This document shows, in pieces, positions 11,460 through 22,598 of a stretch of DNA of 64,000 nucleotides. The notes below the pieces were generated by a model. It was not told where the DNA came from and made no database searches. It saw only the letters and a list, made by a program, of their open reading frames with translations. The first letter of the stretch is position 1; each line of letters opens with the position of its first letter. Source of the DNA: Hawksworthiomyces lignivorus (taxonomy: Eukaryota; Ascomycota; Sordariomycetes; Ophiostomatales; Ophiostomataceae); the NCBI GenBank assembly GCA_002917075.1, contig NTMA01000047.1, positions 124,001-188,000 on the forward strand, given 5' to 3'. Position numbers and translations under genes: made by a program.

Positions 11460-12412
11460 TTAAGCGGCGAACTTCACAGCTCTCTTCTTCTCAGACTCTT
11501 GCGTTGTGCTGTCACTGCTAGCCGTTGCGCTGTCACTGCTAGCCGTGCTGTTGGCACTGCTATCACCGCTGGCAATTTGGAAGGCGACCACACCACCAAA
11601 GGGTCCAGCCGGGTTTGAGTTGGCAATCTTGGCGAGGCACACATTCTGAATACCGTTGATGGTTCCTGTGCAGGTGGTACCAGCCGGAATAGAAACAGCA
11701 ACAGGCTGGAGTTGTGTTAGCGTGTTTTCAAGGGCGCTCTTTTCTCTTTGACTTTGTAAAACTCCCGGTCTGCGTTATTTCTGCTTGCACTTACGTAGTC
11801 CTCGTTCACATTAAGTGCCCGCTTGTAGATTCCAACACTCCGGAGAGCACGGCGCAAGACATCGGTCAGGCTAGCATCTTTGCCCGGCTGAATATTCCCG
11901 CCTTTGCCAGGAACTTGAGTGGCCACATCTAGCATCTGACCATCAGCGAACTGACCCTGGCCGGTGGTGTCCAGCACAGCTTTGACCGGTCCAGCGCCGT
12001 CCGTCGTCACGATGTGATAAGTTCCCGACAGCGAACCCGTGCCGTCTCCGGACACCTGAGGAAGTGTGTTGCCAGACAAGTCCATCGCTTGCTGGAGCAT
12101 TTCGACGTTGTTCTGGCCTTGGCCATTGGTCTTCCCAAGGCCGTTGCTCTGGGCTTTAATAGACCGGAAGACAGTGGTGTCAACTTCAGTCTGCATATAT
12201 CGAATAGAGAGTTAGCTTTTCGCTTCTCAATGTAATGCTATCAAATGGAAGCTTTTCACCTCCGAGTTTGGGCCAGCCCCAGGCACGACTCCACCCTGGA
12301 TGCCCAGACCAGTGGTGTTACCACCGGCATCACCCGTTATAGCAGCAATTTTGCCATGGGCAGCAACGAGAGACGAGGATGCAAGAACGAGGATGAGAGC
12401 CTTAGAAAACAT
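11460..12412 (-). CDS. secreted Egh16-like (GEgh16/GAS1-type, DUF3129) protein
   Basis: Three exons: 12412-12260, 12190-11795 and 11705-11460, all joined in phase 0 over introns of 69 and 89 nt (donors GTGAAA and GTAAGT, acceptors CAG), giving 264 residues. Residues 1-18 form a signal peptide (MFSKALILVLASSSLVAA, then HGK). The mature part begins HGKIAAITGDAGGNTTGLGI, which is the family's hallmark, and continues with DTTVFRS, a Gly/Asn-rich middle and TTCTGTINGIQNVCLAKI with paired cysteines. The family includes Blumeria Egh16 and Magnaporthe GAS1/GAS2 (MAS3), proteins expressed at appressorium formation, but members also occur in saprotrophs. The Ser/Ala-rich tail is built on a 21-bp tandem repeat and ends in a KKR-AVKFAA motif that could be a Kex2 site. 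The role here is inferred as a cell-surface or secreted protein; biochemical activity is unknown. Confidence 0.88.
11507..11548 (-). repeat. 21-bp tandem repeat in Egh16-like coding sequence
   Basis: Two near-identical copies of a unit containing GCTGTCACTGCTAGCCGT lie head to tail within the last exon. They encode the repeated Ser/Asp/Ala/Thr segment (SDSATASSDS) in the C-terminal tail. Confidence 0.7.
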
Positions 12413-12677
12413 CTTGATGAAGGTATGATTGAATTGTGAGATAAGTGTATTTGTAATGGAGATAACGAGATCTAAATTGGATGTTGAAAGGATTATGCAG
12501 TGTATGATAAAAAAAACAAGGTAGAAGAGCGCGAATCAATCGGCTTTGATGAGAGAATTAAAATATAAGAAAAGTGAGTAGAAGGAACAAAGTAGAAAGC
12601 CTGTATTAGATGCTAGAGCTGTGAGGATGAGGAATAAAGAAGAGAGAAGGATGTTCAAAAGGGCGATGTTCATTGCA

Positions 12678-12685
12678 CTTATATA
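12678..12685 (-). promoter_or_regulatory. candidate TATA box of Egh16-like gene
   Basis: TATATAAG on the minus strand, 266 nt upstream of the start codon. Position and sequence fit a core promoter with a leader of about 200 nt; no other evidence. Confidence 0.3.
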
Positions 12686-15600
12686 CTTTTTCTTCGCAAC
12701 AGCTGCTGTTCACAATATGCTCCAAGTAGCAGTGCACACTCTTGCTTCCAAGCATTCAACGTCAATTTTCACCTGCCTTGGATTTTTTTTTTGCTTACCT
12801 TTTTTCTTACGATATTGAATTTTTCTTACTGCTTCAGGTCAACCTGCTACTTGCTCCACCTATTTCAAACAAGCGTGGCTTGTGCACCACAGGACATGGA
12901 AGAAGTCGAGTGCCAAGACACTCTCGATACATTGTTTTTTTTTCCCCATCGTCCACGCCGTGAAGGGAACAGGACACTGAAAGGGCTACATAGCTTTTGA
13001 AAACAAAATAGTTAAAAAAAACACGGGGAGCTGTTTCGGAAAACAATACGAGTAAGTCCACAGTCGATGCGAGTGGCTGAGCACAGTTTGGTTTTGAGAC
13101 GTTAGAGAGAAACAGTCCAGCGTCGCATTATTCAAATGAAGAAGGCCCATAAACACGATAGTTAGAATAATAAACCTGCAATGCCTTTTCTCTGTGGGAA
13201 ATTCGGCGCTGGTCTTCGTTTCGAAGCCAATCGGCCAAGTCTCCGGGTCGATGTAAATGCGGCCATAGCTTGGGGAGCGGGAGGCTGTGGGTAGGGAAAC
13301 GAGATGTGAAACGGAGCATAAGCGACAAACGAAACAGCCTTTTACTGAACAGACAAGCAAAGAAGGAAGCTCAAATGTAGAATTTAGGAGCAAGGAAGCT
13401 CGTATTCACCACGGATCACACTTCGCTAGAGCTTCTTTTCCGCAAAAGACGGCAAGATACCAAAACACATGGATCTTTCCGCGCATCCTTCTCCCCCTTG
13501 CTTCTGATGCACGGTGATCCGCAACAAGGAATCGACTGGCGATCGGAGAGCAACCCGTAGATTCTCATGAAGAGCATGGCACCGTCCATGGATCAGCGAT
13601 CCTTCGTGCCTGAAGTAGGGCTTAGCTAGCGAGAATCTTGAGCAGCCACAGGAAAAATATTCCGGTGGGTTTTCTTCACTGAGAGCAATTAAAATGCTCA
13701 AAAAAAGCGAGCCAGCACTTCAGCAGTCGCGATGGAATATGGGAAAGGCGCTAGAGAGGGGTTTGTAATGAATCTGGAATTGTTTCACTATATGCGCACA
13801 TCCCGCTCTGAGCAAAGAACGACGATTTGCTTCGCCAATAACACTTCTGCTTATCGGCAATCACAGCGGAGCATCCGCATCGCTCGGCTTTGGGAAAATC
13901 GCAATGCTACCGTCGACCATAGTTAAAAAATAAGGGCCAAGAAGTGGATATGATCGACACCATATACCTGCACGATCTGCAACGATTCCGAGGGCACAGA
14001 ACTTTCCCAAAATGAATAAAGTTGCGAGCAGAGGGAACGGTAACACTTACCGTACCACCATGAAGCGTAGCAATTTGCTGTGCTGCGGGTTGGAATGAGG
14101 CTTTTCACACTCCAGCAATTTGTCACACGCAGTCCATTGTCTCTCAGTGCGCGAAGCTGGCAACCTGAGACGTGAATTTTACTTTCCTTATTGATTGTTT
14201 TGCTTTCACATGTTTCCCGCGACAGCCTCCTTCACTGTTCAAAGCAGCTCCTGGAGTCCGCCCCATCACAGCCCCACGCCTCAAGAAGCGATTCCATACT
14301 ACCCAAATCAGAACCGCGAAAGAATATCATTGCTTGGCTTGCCAAGAACAAAGAACCGGAGGGAAGAGTAGAGTCGTTAGAAAGAAACTGCTGGCATCGT
14401 TAATGCGACCATTTCCTAAAAGCTCCTGCCAACCCGATTGTTTCGCTCAGAGGAAAACCCCTCTTTAAGAGATTCTGAAACCGACCGTTGGGGCTTTGAG
14501 AGTGACCAGCCAACGACAAGGAAAGCGCCCATCTTTTGCATCTTGGCAAAAATCAAAATTTTGGTACAGAAGCTCAGCAGATATGAAACAGAACTTCAAT
14601 TCTCTGGTTGCCGCTCTTACCTCCTCTTCAACTGGCGAAGCCGTTCAAAAAGCTACCGGAGTAAAACCGTGGAGTTTTTGTAAGCCAAGCCAACCCACAT
14701 TAGAGACCGCATCGTCCAATCATGTATTAGATAGTGAAGCGTTCTGCTCTGGTCGCAATGTCGCTGTCGCAAGCCATCACGTGCATCAATCAAGAGAGAA
14801 GCTCTTATATGAGCGTCATCAACCGCTCTAGCTTGAGTAAGTGGCCACGATGCGAGAGGTGCGTCATTCCCCAAGGTCAGATATCCAATATTTGATTTTT
14901 TTTTTTTTGGAGAAAATTCCCAATAGATACTCATTTCGGGCAGATAAAGCAAATGCCTCAAAAGATGGGGAAGGGGGAGAGGACAAAAGGGAGAAGACGG
15001 GTATGAATATGCTCGTGACCAAATCTGTGAACCTCGCGGGAGCTAAATGTGTATTCGGGATGTGTCTTCCTGTGACATGCGAACAATGTCATATATTGAC
15101 AAAGGCCACGTTGAGCTGTACTCTGTAATATAACTATAACCTTCTAAGGAAAAACAGGTTATATTCGATATTTCCGTTGATAAGAACCCGATGAAGGGGA
15201 TTGGGGAATGGAGCCATGCAGCAGCCAAATGACAGCTCCGACGACTTCGGTGAGACAAATTGGCACTTTCAAGAACAATATAAGCATAAGAGCAAGCACT
15301 TGTGGTGCTTATTTTGGTCACGCCCACAGCACCGAGTCCACGAATGGAGCTATCACACTGACCCCAGAAAACAACGCAAATACAAGGACTAAAAGAGCAC
15401 GCTACTCAATTTCGACTGATGCATCCTGCAGCTTTCATGTGCATGCAAGAACCCACATGCAGAGCACGATCGGTTCCCAGCGAACACGTTGGCTCTCACA
15501 ACGCGTGAATGTAAAATGTGGAAGAGATAGCACAGCATCGCGGAACTTCAATGTACGGTTTTTGTAGAGGAATCGGGGAATCGGCACTGACCTATATTTA

Positions 15601-18600
15601 ATTATTTGTCTTGGTTCTAGTTTACGAATTTTACTCTTATTGCTTCTAATATAACATTATGTAGCTATTATCCAATGCAATTCGAAAACAAGTCTAAGCT
15701 TATTTCTCCCGGAAAATAAAATCGATGGACCGAGGTCAAAGATAAGCATGGCATATCACATATAGAGAATATCGAAAATGGAAGTGGAAAGCTACGAAGG
15801 TCCAACATGATCAGAATTAGCAATGTATTCACCTGGCGTCCAGATAAGGAGAATCGTCTGCTTTGAGCACCTTAACTCTCTTACACCGAATCTGTCAAAG
15901 TATATAATATGCACAGCAACAAAGACAATCCCCAGCCTCGAAATTTTTTACTCGCTTAAAAAATTGCATTGAAAAGTGAAGCCAAGAACAGTCTAAAAAA
16001 AAAAGGAAACAAAGGGAAAGGGGCAAAAGATTGTAAAATTGCCTCTAAGCCTTAGACTACGGAGTAATAAAATGCGAATCACTTACACAATCGCATCATT
16101 GTCACGGGGCCTCGACGGTTGGATTTCGGCGCCTCCAGAGCACCACCAATGTAAGTCAGAGGCATCTGACAGTAGCCAAATCAAGCTAGTAGAGAATTCA
16201 ATAAAACAAAACCGAGTCGCAGTTAAATAAACAATGCCAGACTAAAATTGCATCTCGTACACAAACGCGTGGGAAAGGGAAACTAAGAAAGCCAAGTTCC
16301 CGGCAGTATGTTTCTCAGCAGGGTGTGTGCAGTCTTCCGCAGCTGGACGCCATGCGAGACGAAAAACGACTGGACGCGGCTCGACCCTCTTCTCGGTAGC
16401 GCATTTCTCACTGCATGACAACGACATTTGAAGGACGGGGAATTTGCAGGGAAATGACCAAATGAAATAAAAATAAAACGTGCCCACATCTCGCGCTCTG
16501 GATGGTCTGCTGTCGGTAATGGATGGGGTCACCGATTGGCCGGGAACACAGGGCCGGGGTGGGAGGGTGTGTGGACATGTGCTGGGCTTGTCGTGGACGG
16601 GCAGCCTTGCCAGAAACGCATGAGCACATGTGTGCAGGCGCCATACTTCTTTGTGAGAAGCATGCCCATCTCCCAAGGCTTGGCTCTCAGCCAAGATGGC
16701 CAAGAAGGCCAAGAAGTCTACTCCAAGCTATTCGCCAACAGAGAAAGCTTGACGGCGACAAGCTTTCCTCGTAGGTGCTCCCGACGCAAAAATCATGAGA
16801 TACGTGCAAGAGGAAGTGACACTCGGTCCTGCCAAGACGTATCCTCCCATGGAAGATCTGACGAAGGCTCTTCACGATGTAGATTTCGATCGTGGCAACT
16901 CCAGGCACCTTAGTTCCCGCCTTTTATTTTCCCTGACAAAATTTTGATAGATGACGGGTACATTGCCCTCCAGGAACAAAAAAGCGTGACACAAGTCTTG
17001 GGAGCCACCAAGACGGAACATGCAAGGTGCCTTTTCTCAAGTACCTTGCTTAACTACGTATAGAGGATTTACGGAGGCTTAAGCGAAAGATCAACAAAAA
17101 GAAACGTAGGGCGACTCTGCAGCCAATGAGAAACGTGGAAGCGAAGACGTGTTGGGTTCGAACATTATAAGAAGTGAAAGCATTCGAAGCTATTGAGCAA
17201 GATCAGCACTGCAATATATACCTCGGGGTAAGCGAGCGCTATATAGTTTGTGCTCCAAGTTGCGCTATACCTGGCTGAACTGCACAGTATGTACGCCGTA
17301 GGGGAGCAGAAAACCAGTTTTTTTGTGCCAAGAGATTGCGCGAAAGAGAAGTATTGGATTGCTTCCCGTATCTACATACGTGGTTTCCGGGAGGAGCGGC
17401 AGCAGACCGAGTGGACGAGTATCATGGTAGAACAGCTCATATTTAGCGCAAATCAAAGAACAAAAGCGCGGGAGTGCGATTAAAGTTGATTACTGAGTGG
17501 TACCAAGAAGTAAAATGGCAGAAATGAAGCGTTTTTTTTGTCTCTACGGATAGGTATACGAGGGACGAAAGAAAAGGACGGAGTTTGCAGAAGGAGGATG
17601 CTGATTCTGCTTCACGCACATCTAAAAGCAGAAGCTCGCGATTAAGATCCAGACCAACTAGCAGCTGCGAGTAATGTTCTGCTATTCCAGAGGTAGCACG
17701 TGGGCAAGCATTGAAGAATGGTTAGCTGGCGAACCAACGGGGGTTTAATTATGGCAAAGCGGTTGGATAGTGGGGGAGCGGGCTGTGCGAGGCTACAGTG
17801 TTCCTCCACGCCCTCCATGGCAAAAGCCGTCTGGAGACGATAGCCTGTCATCTACACACGTGTGAAGATCCTCGATTTTAATTGGTTGTTGGATTAAAGA
17901 TTATGGCCCTAGGTTTGGCAGAGGGATTCGCGACTCCACCAAGACCCGCTAATCTGCGATTCCGCCGAAAGGAGACGGACCCGCTGAGAAGGAAAGCTTC
18001 TCGCACGCCAAGAGATGCAGCCTATGGAGCTATTACGTCCCCCATGTCAATTTTTTTGTCGTTTTGGCGAGGGGAGCACGCGACCAGGACCAGATCCAGA
18101 AACATTTGCAGTGACCGACTATCCAAGTTGAGGACACCGACCCAACGTATTGATACACGGTAAGCGTAATCGTATCCATTGAAATACGGAGCATTAGGCA
18201 GGATACGGAAGGCCTTTTGCTTCATGCTGTGGAGGCCATGCAGGAGGCACATGTGTGGGCAACGACCGACTTCAGAGGTAAGGGAGAAGACAATGGCGCA
18301 AAATAAGGCGCTCTGGGTGGCTGAGTCAACTGTGTATTGCAAGGAAGGAAGGGAAAAGCCGACGGAAGAAGGTGCAAAAGCCGGGCTCAAAGAGAGAAAA
18401 TGTCTGACTCGGGAAGCAAAGTTTAGGGCATCAATCATGCCAAGGGCCTGGGCAATGCCAATCCAGACGGCGAGTTGTCTTTATCTCTCAGTCTCTTGGC
18501 GATGCTGTAGTCTCCAGAGAGGCAATATTTGTGTCTTTTGGCGCCTAAGCATCCGTCTACTTAGCGTCTTGGGTTGACCGAGCAAAGCTGTTTTATCAAT

Positions 18601-19340
18601 TGAAGATTTTTCTCCCGTTTCTTGCTATGTATTGCGTCTCTCGCTTATCCATTGTCTTGTTTCCTTTGTTCGTCCGCCCACTCGCCCGCCCTCGCTCCGT
18701 CCCCTCCCCCCCCTACAAGTACCAACCAACTCGTACCAACACAGATCGTCCCTTCCATTTCCGCCGCACACTTCCTTCCTATCCTGGTCGTCGGTTTCTG
18801 TTTCATTACGTGCCTGTGGCGAATCAGACTCCATAGATCCTTCTTTACATTGTCCCATGGCTGGCACCTCCGGAGCACGCTGTTAGTCTGGGTCGTACCA
18901 TAGGGTCAAATCCGTCACCGACCGACTTCCCAATCGGTCTTCCTTCCCAGAAACGCCCGCAAAATGCTCCCCACAAGGATGTTCGGCAACGAGCGTGACA
19001 AGCTGGCAATAATACTGTAATGTACTGTATCTCAGCTCGGATTCATTGGCTCTGCAGAATATTTGCGCGACATAAGCATGGCGCCAGCATGTAGCTCCTT
19101 GGGGGGCAGTATTACTCTGAGTGAGCAACTGAGACCGAAGCTAATACGGGTCATCCGTGTGCAGAGAAATGGCTCGCACTGCCTGATAGATCCACGGTGT
19201 CAATGGGCGTCGCCACAGGCGCTTTTTCCTCCCGTTAGCTTAGTCCACCCACTTTTCTTTCTTAGTCGAAAAAGGGAAAAAAGGAACGTCAAAAGAAAAA
19301 TAATAACGACGAACGCATCCTTCAGCATAAGAGCTAAAAG

Positions 19341-19346
19341 TATAAA
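19341..19346 (+). promoter_or_regulatory. candidate TATA box of MFS transporter
   Basis: TATAAA 305 nt upstream of the transporter start, followed by a long CT-rich tract (about 19375-19425) as often found near fungal transcription starts. Confidence 0.3.
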
Positions 19347-19645
19347 CTCTAGCCCACGACCTTCGAAGATCCCATCCCGTCTCGTCTCTCTCGTTTCTTT
19401 TCTTCTTTTCTTCTTCTCCCCAGGGAGCCCTTTGCGTCTTATATGACCCAACGACTACAGGGAATCAACTCGAGGCTTACACGGAAAGTCTCTTGGTAGA
19501 ACCGCTACCACCGTCCCCTCTTTTCTTTCTTCCTTGCTTTGGTCTTCCAAGCACAGGACTTCATTTAGGCCGCCACATCTTGGCGATTTAGACCCACAGC
19601 ACGGACCAGGAATCAACACAATTCCCGTAGCCCACCTAATCAACA

Positions 19646-21775
19646 ATGTCCAACTACATTCAGCACCAGCAGGCCCACCCGGCCGCTGTTGGTCTGATCC
19701 CCGTCCCTCACGGTCCTGAGACCGGCGAGGAGACCGAGACCTACCCCATCGGCCCCGAGGGTCTCTACAGCGAGGCGCAGGAGCGTGAGATCTTCAAGTA
19801 CATCACCCACCCCGACGACAGCTTCGACGAGAACGGCACTTACTGGGCCGATCTGCCCCTGGGCAAGCGCGTTGCCTTCGTCAACAAGGTCAACAACGCT
19901 GAGGCCAAGGCTGAGCTGATCGGCACCTGGAACCTCTTCAAGCGTGATCCCCTCGGCCCTGTCGGCTGGTACATGCGCAATGCTGTGCTCCCCGGTGCCG
20001 GTCTCGGTCTGGAGGGCTACGTCCTTTTCTCCATCGGCAATCTGTCTACCCTTTTCGGTGATGCCTGGCCTCAGTGCTGGGGCAGCAAGGCCACTGTCTG
20101 CGACAAGAACTGGATTGCCAGTGTTACCTACCTGGAAGTCGTTGGTATCATGATTGGTCAGGTCGCCGTCGGTGTAAGTTTCCATTTAAAAATCAGAGAG
20201 GCGGCTCCTAAAATAAAAATCGAGTTGAGAAGGCCTAGCTGCTAACTGTACTAGCTTATTGGTGATTGGGTTGGTCGTCGCTGGGGTCTTATCCAGGATG
20301 CCGCCATCATGTTCGTCGGTCTGCTCATGCTCACTGCCAGCTGGGGCTTGACCCTCCAGGGCTGGGTTATCTGCTACGCTTGGTCGCTTTTCTTCTACTC
20401 CTTCGGTGTCGGTGGCGAGTACCCCATGACTGCCACTTCCTCCATGGAGAGTGCTGTTGGTGCTGGCAAGCTGTCCACTCGTGATGACCGTCTGCACCGT
20501 GGCCGCAAGGTCACCATGGCCTTCCTCATGCAGGGCTGGGGTCAGCTCGCCAACCAGGCTCTGCTTATCATCCTGCTGCTCATCTTCCACCACGGTGATG
20601 GCGACCCACCATACGGCCTGTCCACCGTCCAGTGGACCTTCCGTCTGTCTTTTGCTTTCCCCGCTATTGGCACCCTGTGGCTCGTCTACTATCGTGCCTA
20701 CAAGATGCCCAACGCCTCGCGCCAGCTGCAGCTGGCCAAGAAGAAGCACAACGTTACCGGCTACGATGTCAACTCGCTCAAGTACATCATCAAGCACTTC
20801 GGTGGCCGTCTTGTCGCTACCGCCACTGGCTGGTTCTGCAATGACGTGTTCTTCTACGGCAACAAGTTGTTCCAGGGCCAGTTCATCAACGTCATTGCCA
20901 ACAACCCCAAGAGCATCATGGTCACCTGGGTGTGGAATCTTTGCAACATCATTGTTTCCCTGGCTGGCTACTACCTGGCTTCTTTCCTGATTGACAACAA
21001 GCTCTACGGCCGCAAGATGATGCAGCAGATCGGTTTCCTGATGTGCTTCATTATGTTCGTCGTTCCCGGCTTCCACTACAAGTACTACTCTAGCGCCTCC
21101 GGCATCCACGCCTTCCAGGCCATGTACTTCATCTCCTCCTTCTTCAACCAGTTCGGCCCCAACGCCGTTACCTTCCTTGTCGCCGGTGAGGTGTTCCCCA
21201 CCCCCGTCCGTGCTACTGCCCACGGTTTCTCTGCCTGCATGGGCAAGCTGGGTGCTCTGGTTGCCACCATCCTGTATAACTATGTCAGCGACTCCCAGAC
21301 CCGTTTCTACATTGTGCCGTGGTTCGGTCTCCTTGGCATGCTTGTCACCTTTGTCTTCCTGCCGGATACCACTGGTCTGGATCTGAAGGAGCAGGAGCGC
21401 CGCTGGGGTTACGTCAAGGATGGCCGCGATGCCGAGTACCACGGCATTGCTGTCCACCCGACCCATCTGTCCCTGTGGGAGCGCCTGTGGGGTGTGGGCA
21501 AGCACTACGACCCTGAGCTCGACCACAAGGCCAAGATCAACGATCTGCGCGCTGACTGGGAGGCCCGCGAGAACGCCAAGCGTGAGGCAGAGGTCGACGG
21601 CGGCAAGGCTGCCGACCTGGACGACGGTGGTCTCACTGACGAGGCCCACCGCTACTTCCTTCACACTAGCCCCAACAGCCCCTACCTGGCCGGCGAGAAC
21701 GGCAAGGGTGGCAACGGCGTGCTGGAGGACGGTCTCCTGCCGGCTGCGAACGAGAAGGCATCTGCCTCGTCGTAG
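19646..21775 (+). CDS. MFS transporter, Pho84/Git1-type phosphate or glycerophosphodiester permease
   Basis: Two exons, 19646-20173 and 20255-21775, joined in phase 0 over an 81-nt intron (donor GTAAGT, acceptor CTAG), giving 682 residues with about 12 membrane segments. The splice rebuilds the MFS loop motif GDWVGRRWG. Further signatures are FGVGGEYPMTATSSMES, LMQGWGQLANQ, WFCNDVFFYGNKLFQG, FGPNAVTFLVAGEVFPTPVRATAHG and FLPDTTGLDL. These are phosphate:H+ symporter-family features; GEYPMTA followed by DDRLHRGR resembles fungal Git1-like glycerophosphoinositol/phospholipid permeases more than Pho84 itself. It should import a phosphorylated compound at the plasma membrane with protons. Codon use is extremely biased to C/G third bases, as in highly expressed genes. 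Substrate assignment is inference. Confidence 0.88.
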
Positions 21776-22598
21776 GGAAATACCCCTCATGATTTTGTCT
21801 TCAACATTTGCTCCGTAGCGAGAAACTCCTGATCTAGTTGAGCATGTCTAGGTGTATTTGGAAAATGAGGGTATTATGACCGCGTGCCAGCACCTCGGCG
21901 ACTAATTATGCCTAAATTGTTCTCAATTTCTACTATCATAACATTCTTTTAATAGACTTTATTGATACCTCTTTATAAGAAAGAAGAAAGTCCTGTTCTT
22001 AAAACAAGATGCTCTTTGCATTTAATCAACAATCGCATACTATCAAAACTAGAGTCGAAGAAATTGGTTGTGGTGAAAAAGACGTGAAAGCTAGAAGTAC
22101 CGTAAAGACTAAACAAAGGGACGTGTTTAAGCTTCGTCAGTTAAATTGCTCTGTCAGTAAGGCCTATGTGGAGATGTTGACTGACGAGTGCACGTACGAA
22201 GTACGAGAACAGTGATGTTCTGGAAGACTTTGCTCGAATTGTTTGTATAACTGCGCTTATATCATCAAGACTTCGGGTGTTTATGAACTCCACATTGTAT
22301 TTTCTTATCGATAAGAGGCTACGGTTCAGTAACTGAGTTCCTCTTTCTAGGGATTCTTGCTGTCTTGCACGTGATATTAATCTGACGCCAAGAAGAGCAA
22401 GGGCGCCTCAGCGCCTCAGGCACCAACTGCCCACACCTTCCCCAAAGGACACAGGGCCTTAATTTCGAACAAACAGCTGTCGTGTATTATTGCTTCGTTT
22501 CCTGACCGTCCCCTTTGAACCCCCACCTCGTACTTTACTTCCACTTCTCCCTCTCCTCAACCTCATCACATTGGTGTTTTGTCGAACACCTTGGCAAG
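21776..22598. other. intergenic: transporter 3' region and sec27 promoter
   Basis: 823 nt between two plus-strand genes. The first half is A+T-rich; a pyrimidine-rich stretch at about 22500-22570 precedes the sec27 start. No other element is recognised. Confidence 0.4.

Larger units (their letters stand above)
12413..19645. other. 7.2-kb gene-poor interval
   Basis: No reading frame here has both reasonable length and recognisable protein character; all are short and overlap on both strands. No terminal repeats, transposase or reverse transcriptase remnants are visible. The left end carries the promoter of the Egh16-like gene and the last kilobase the leader of the MFS transporter, with pyrimidine-rich tracts at about 18600-18800 and 19375-19425. 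A stretch at about 16540-16965 shows scattered protein-like frames (see findings). The rest I cannot explain. Confidence 0.5.

Noticed and set aside
17151..17164. GGTTCGAAC sequence resembling a tRNA B box
   Set aside because: No A box at the right spacing and no cloverleaf can be folded around it.
17855..17864. CACACGTGTG palindrome containing a Pho4-type CACGTG
   Set aside because: It lies about 1.8 kb upstream of the transporter, too far to assign, and is a single copy.
20186..21790. 534-codon antisense open frame over the MFS transporter
   Set aside because: It mirrors the G/C-ending codons of the sense gene, is low in protein character and covers an exactly conserved transporter.
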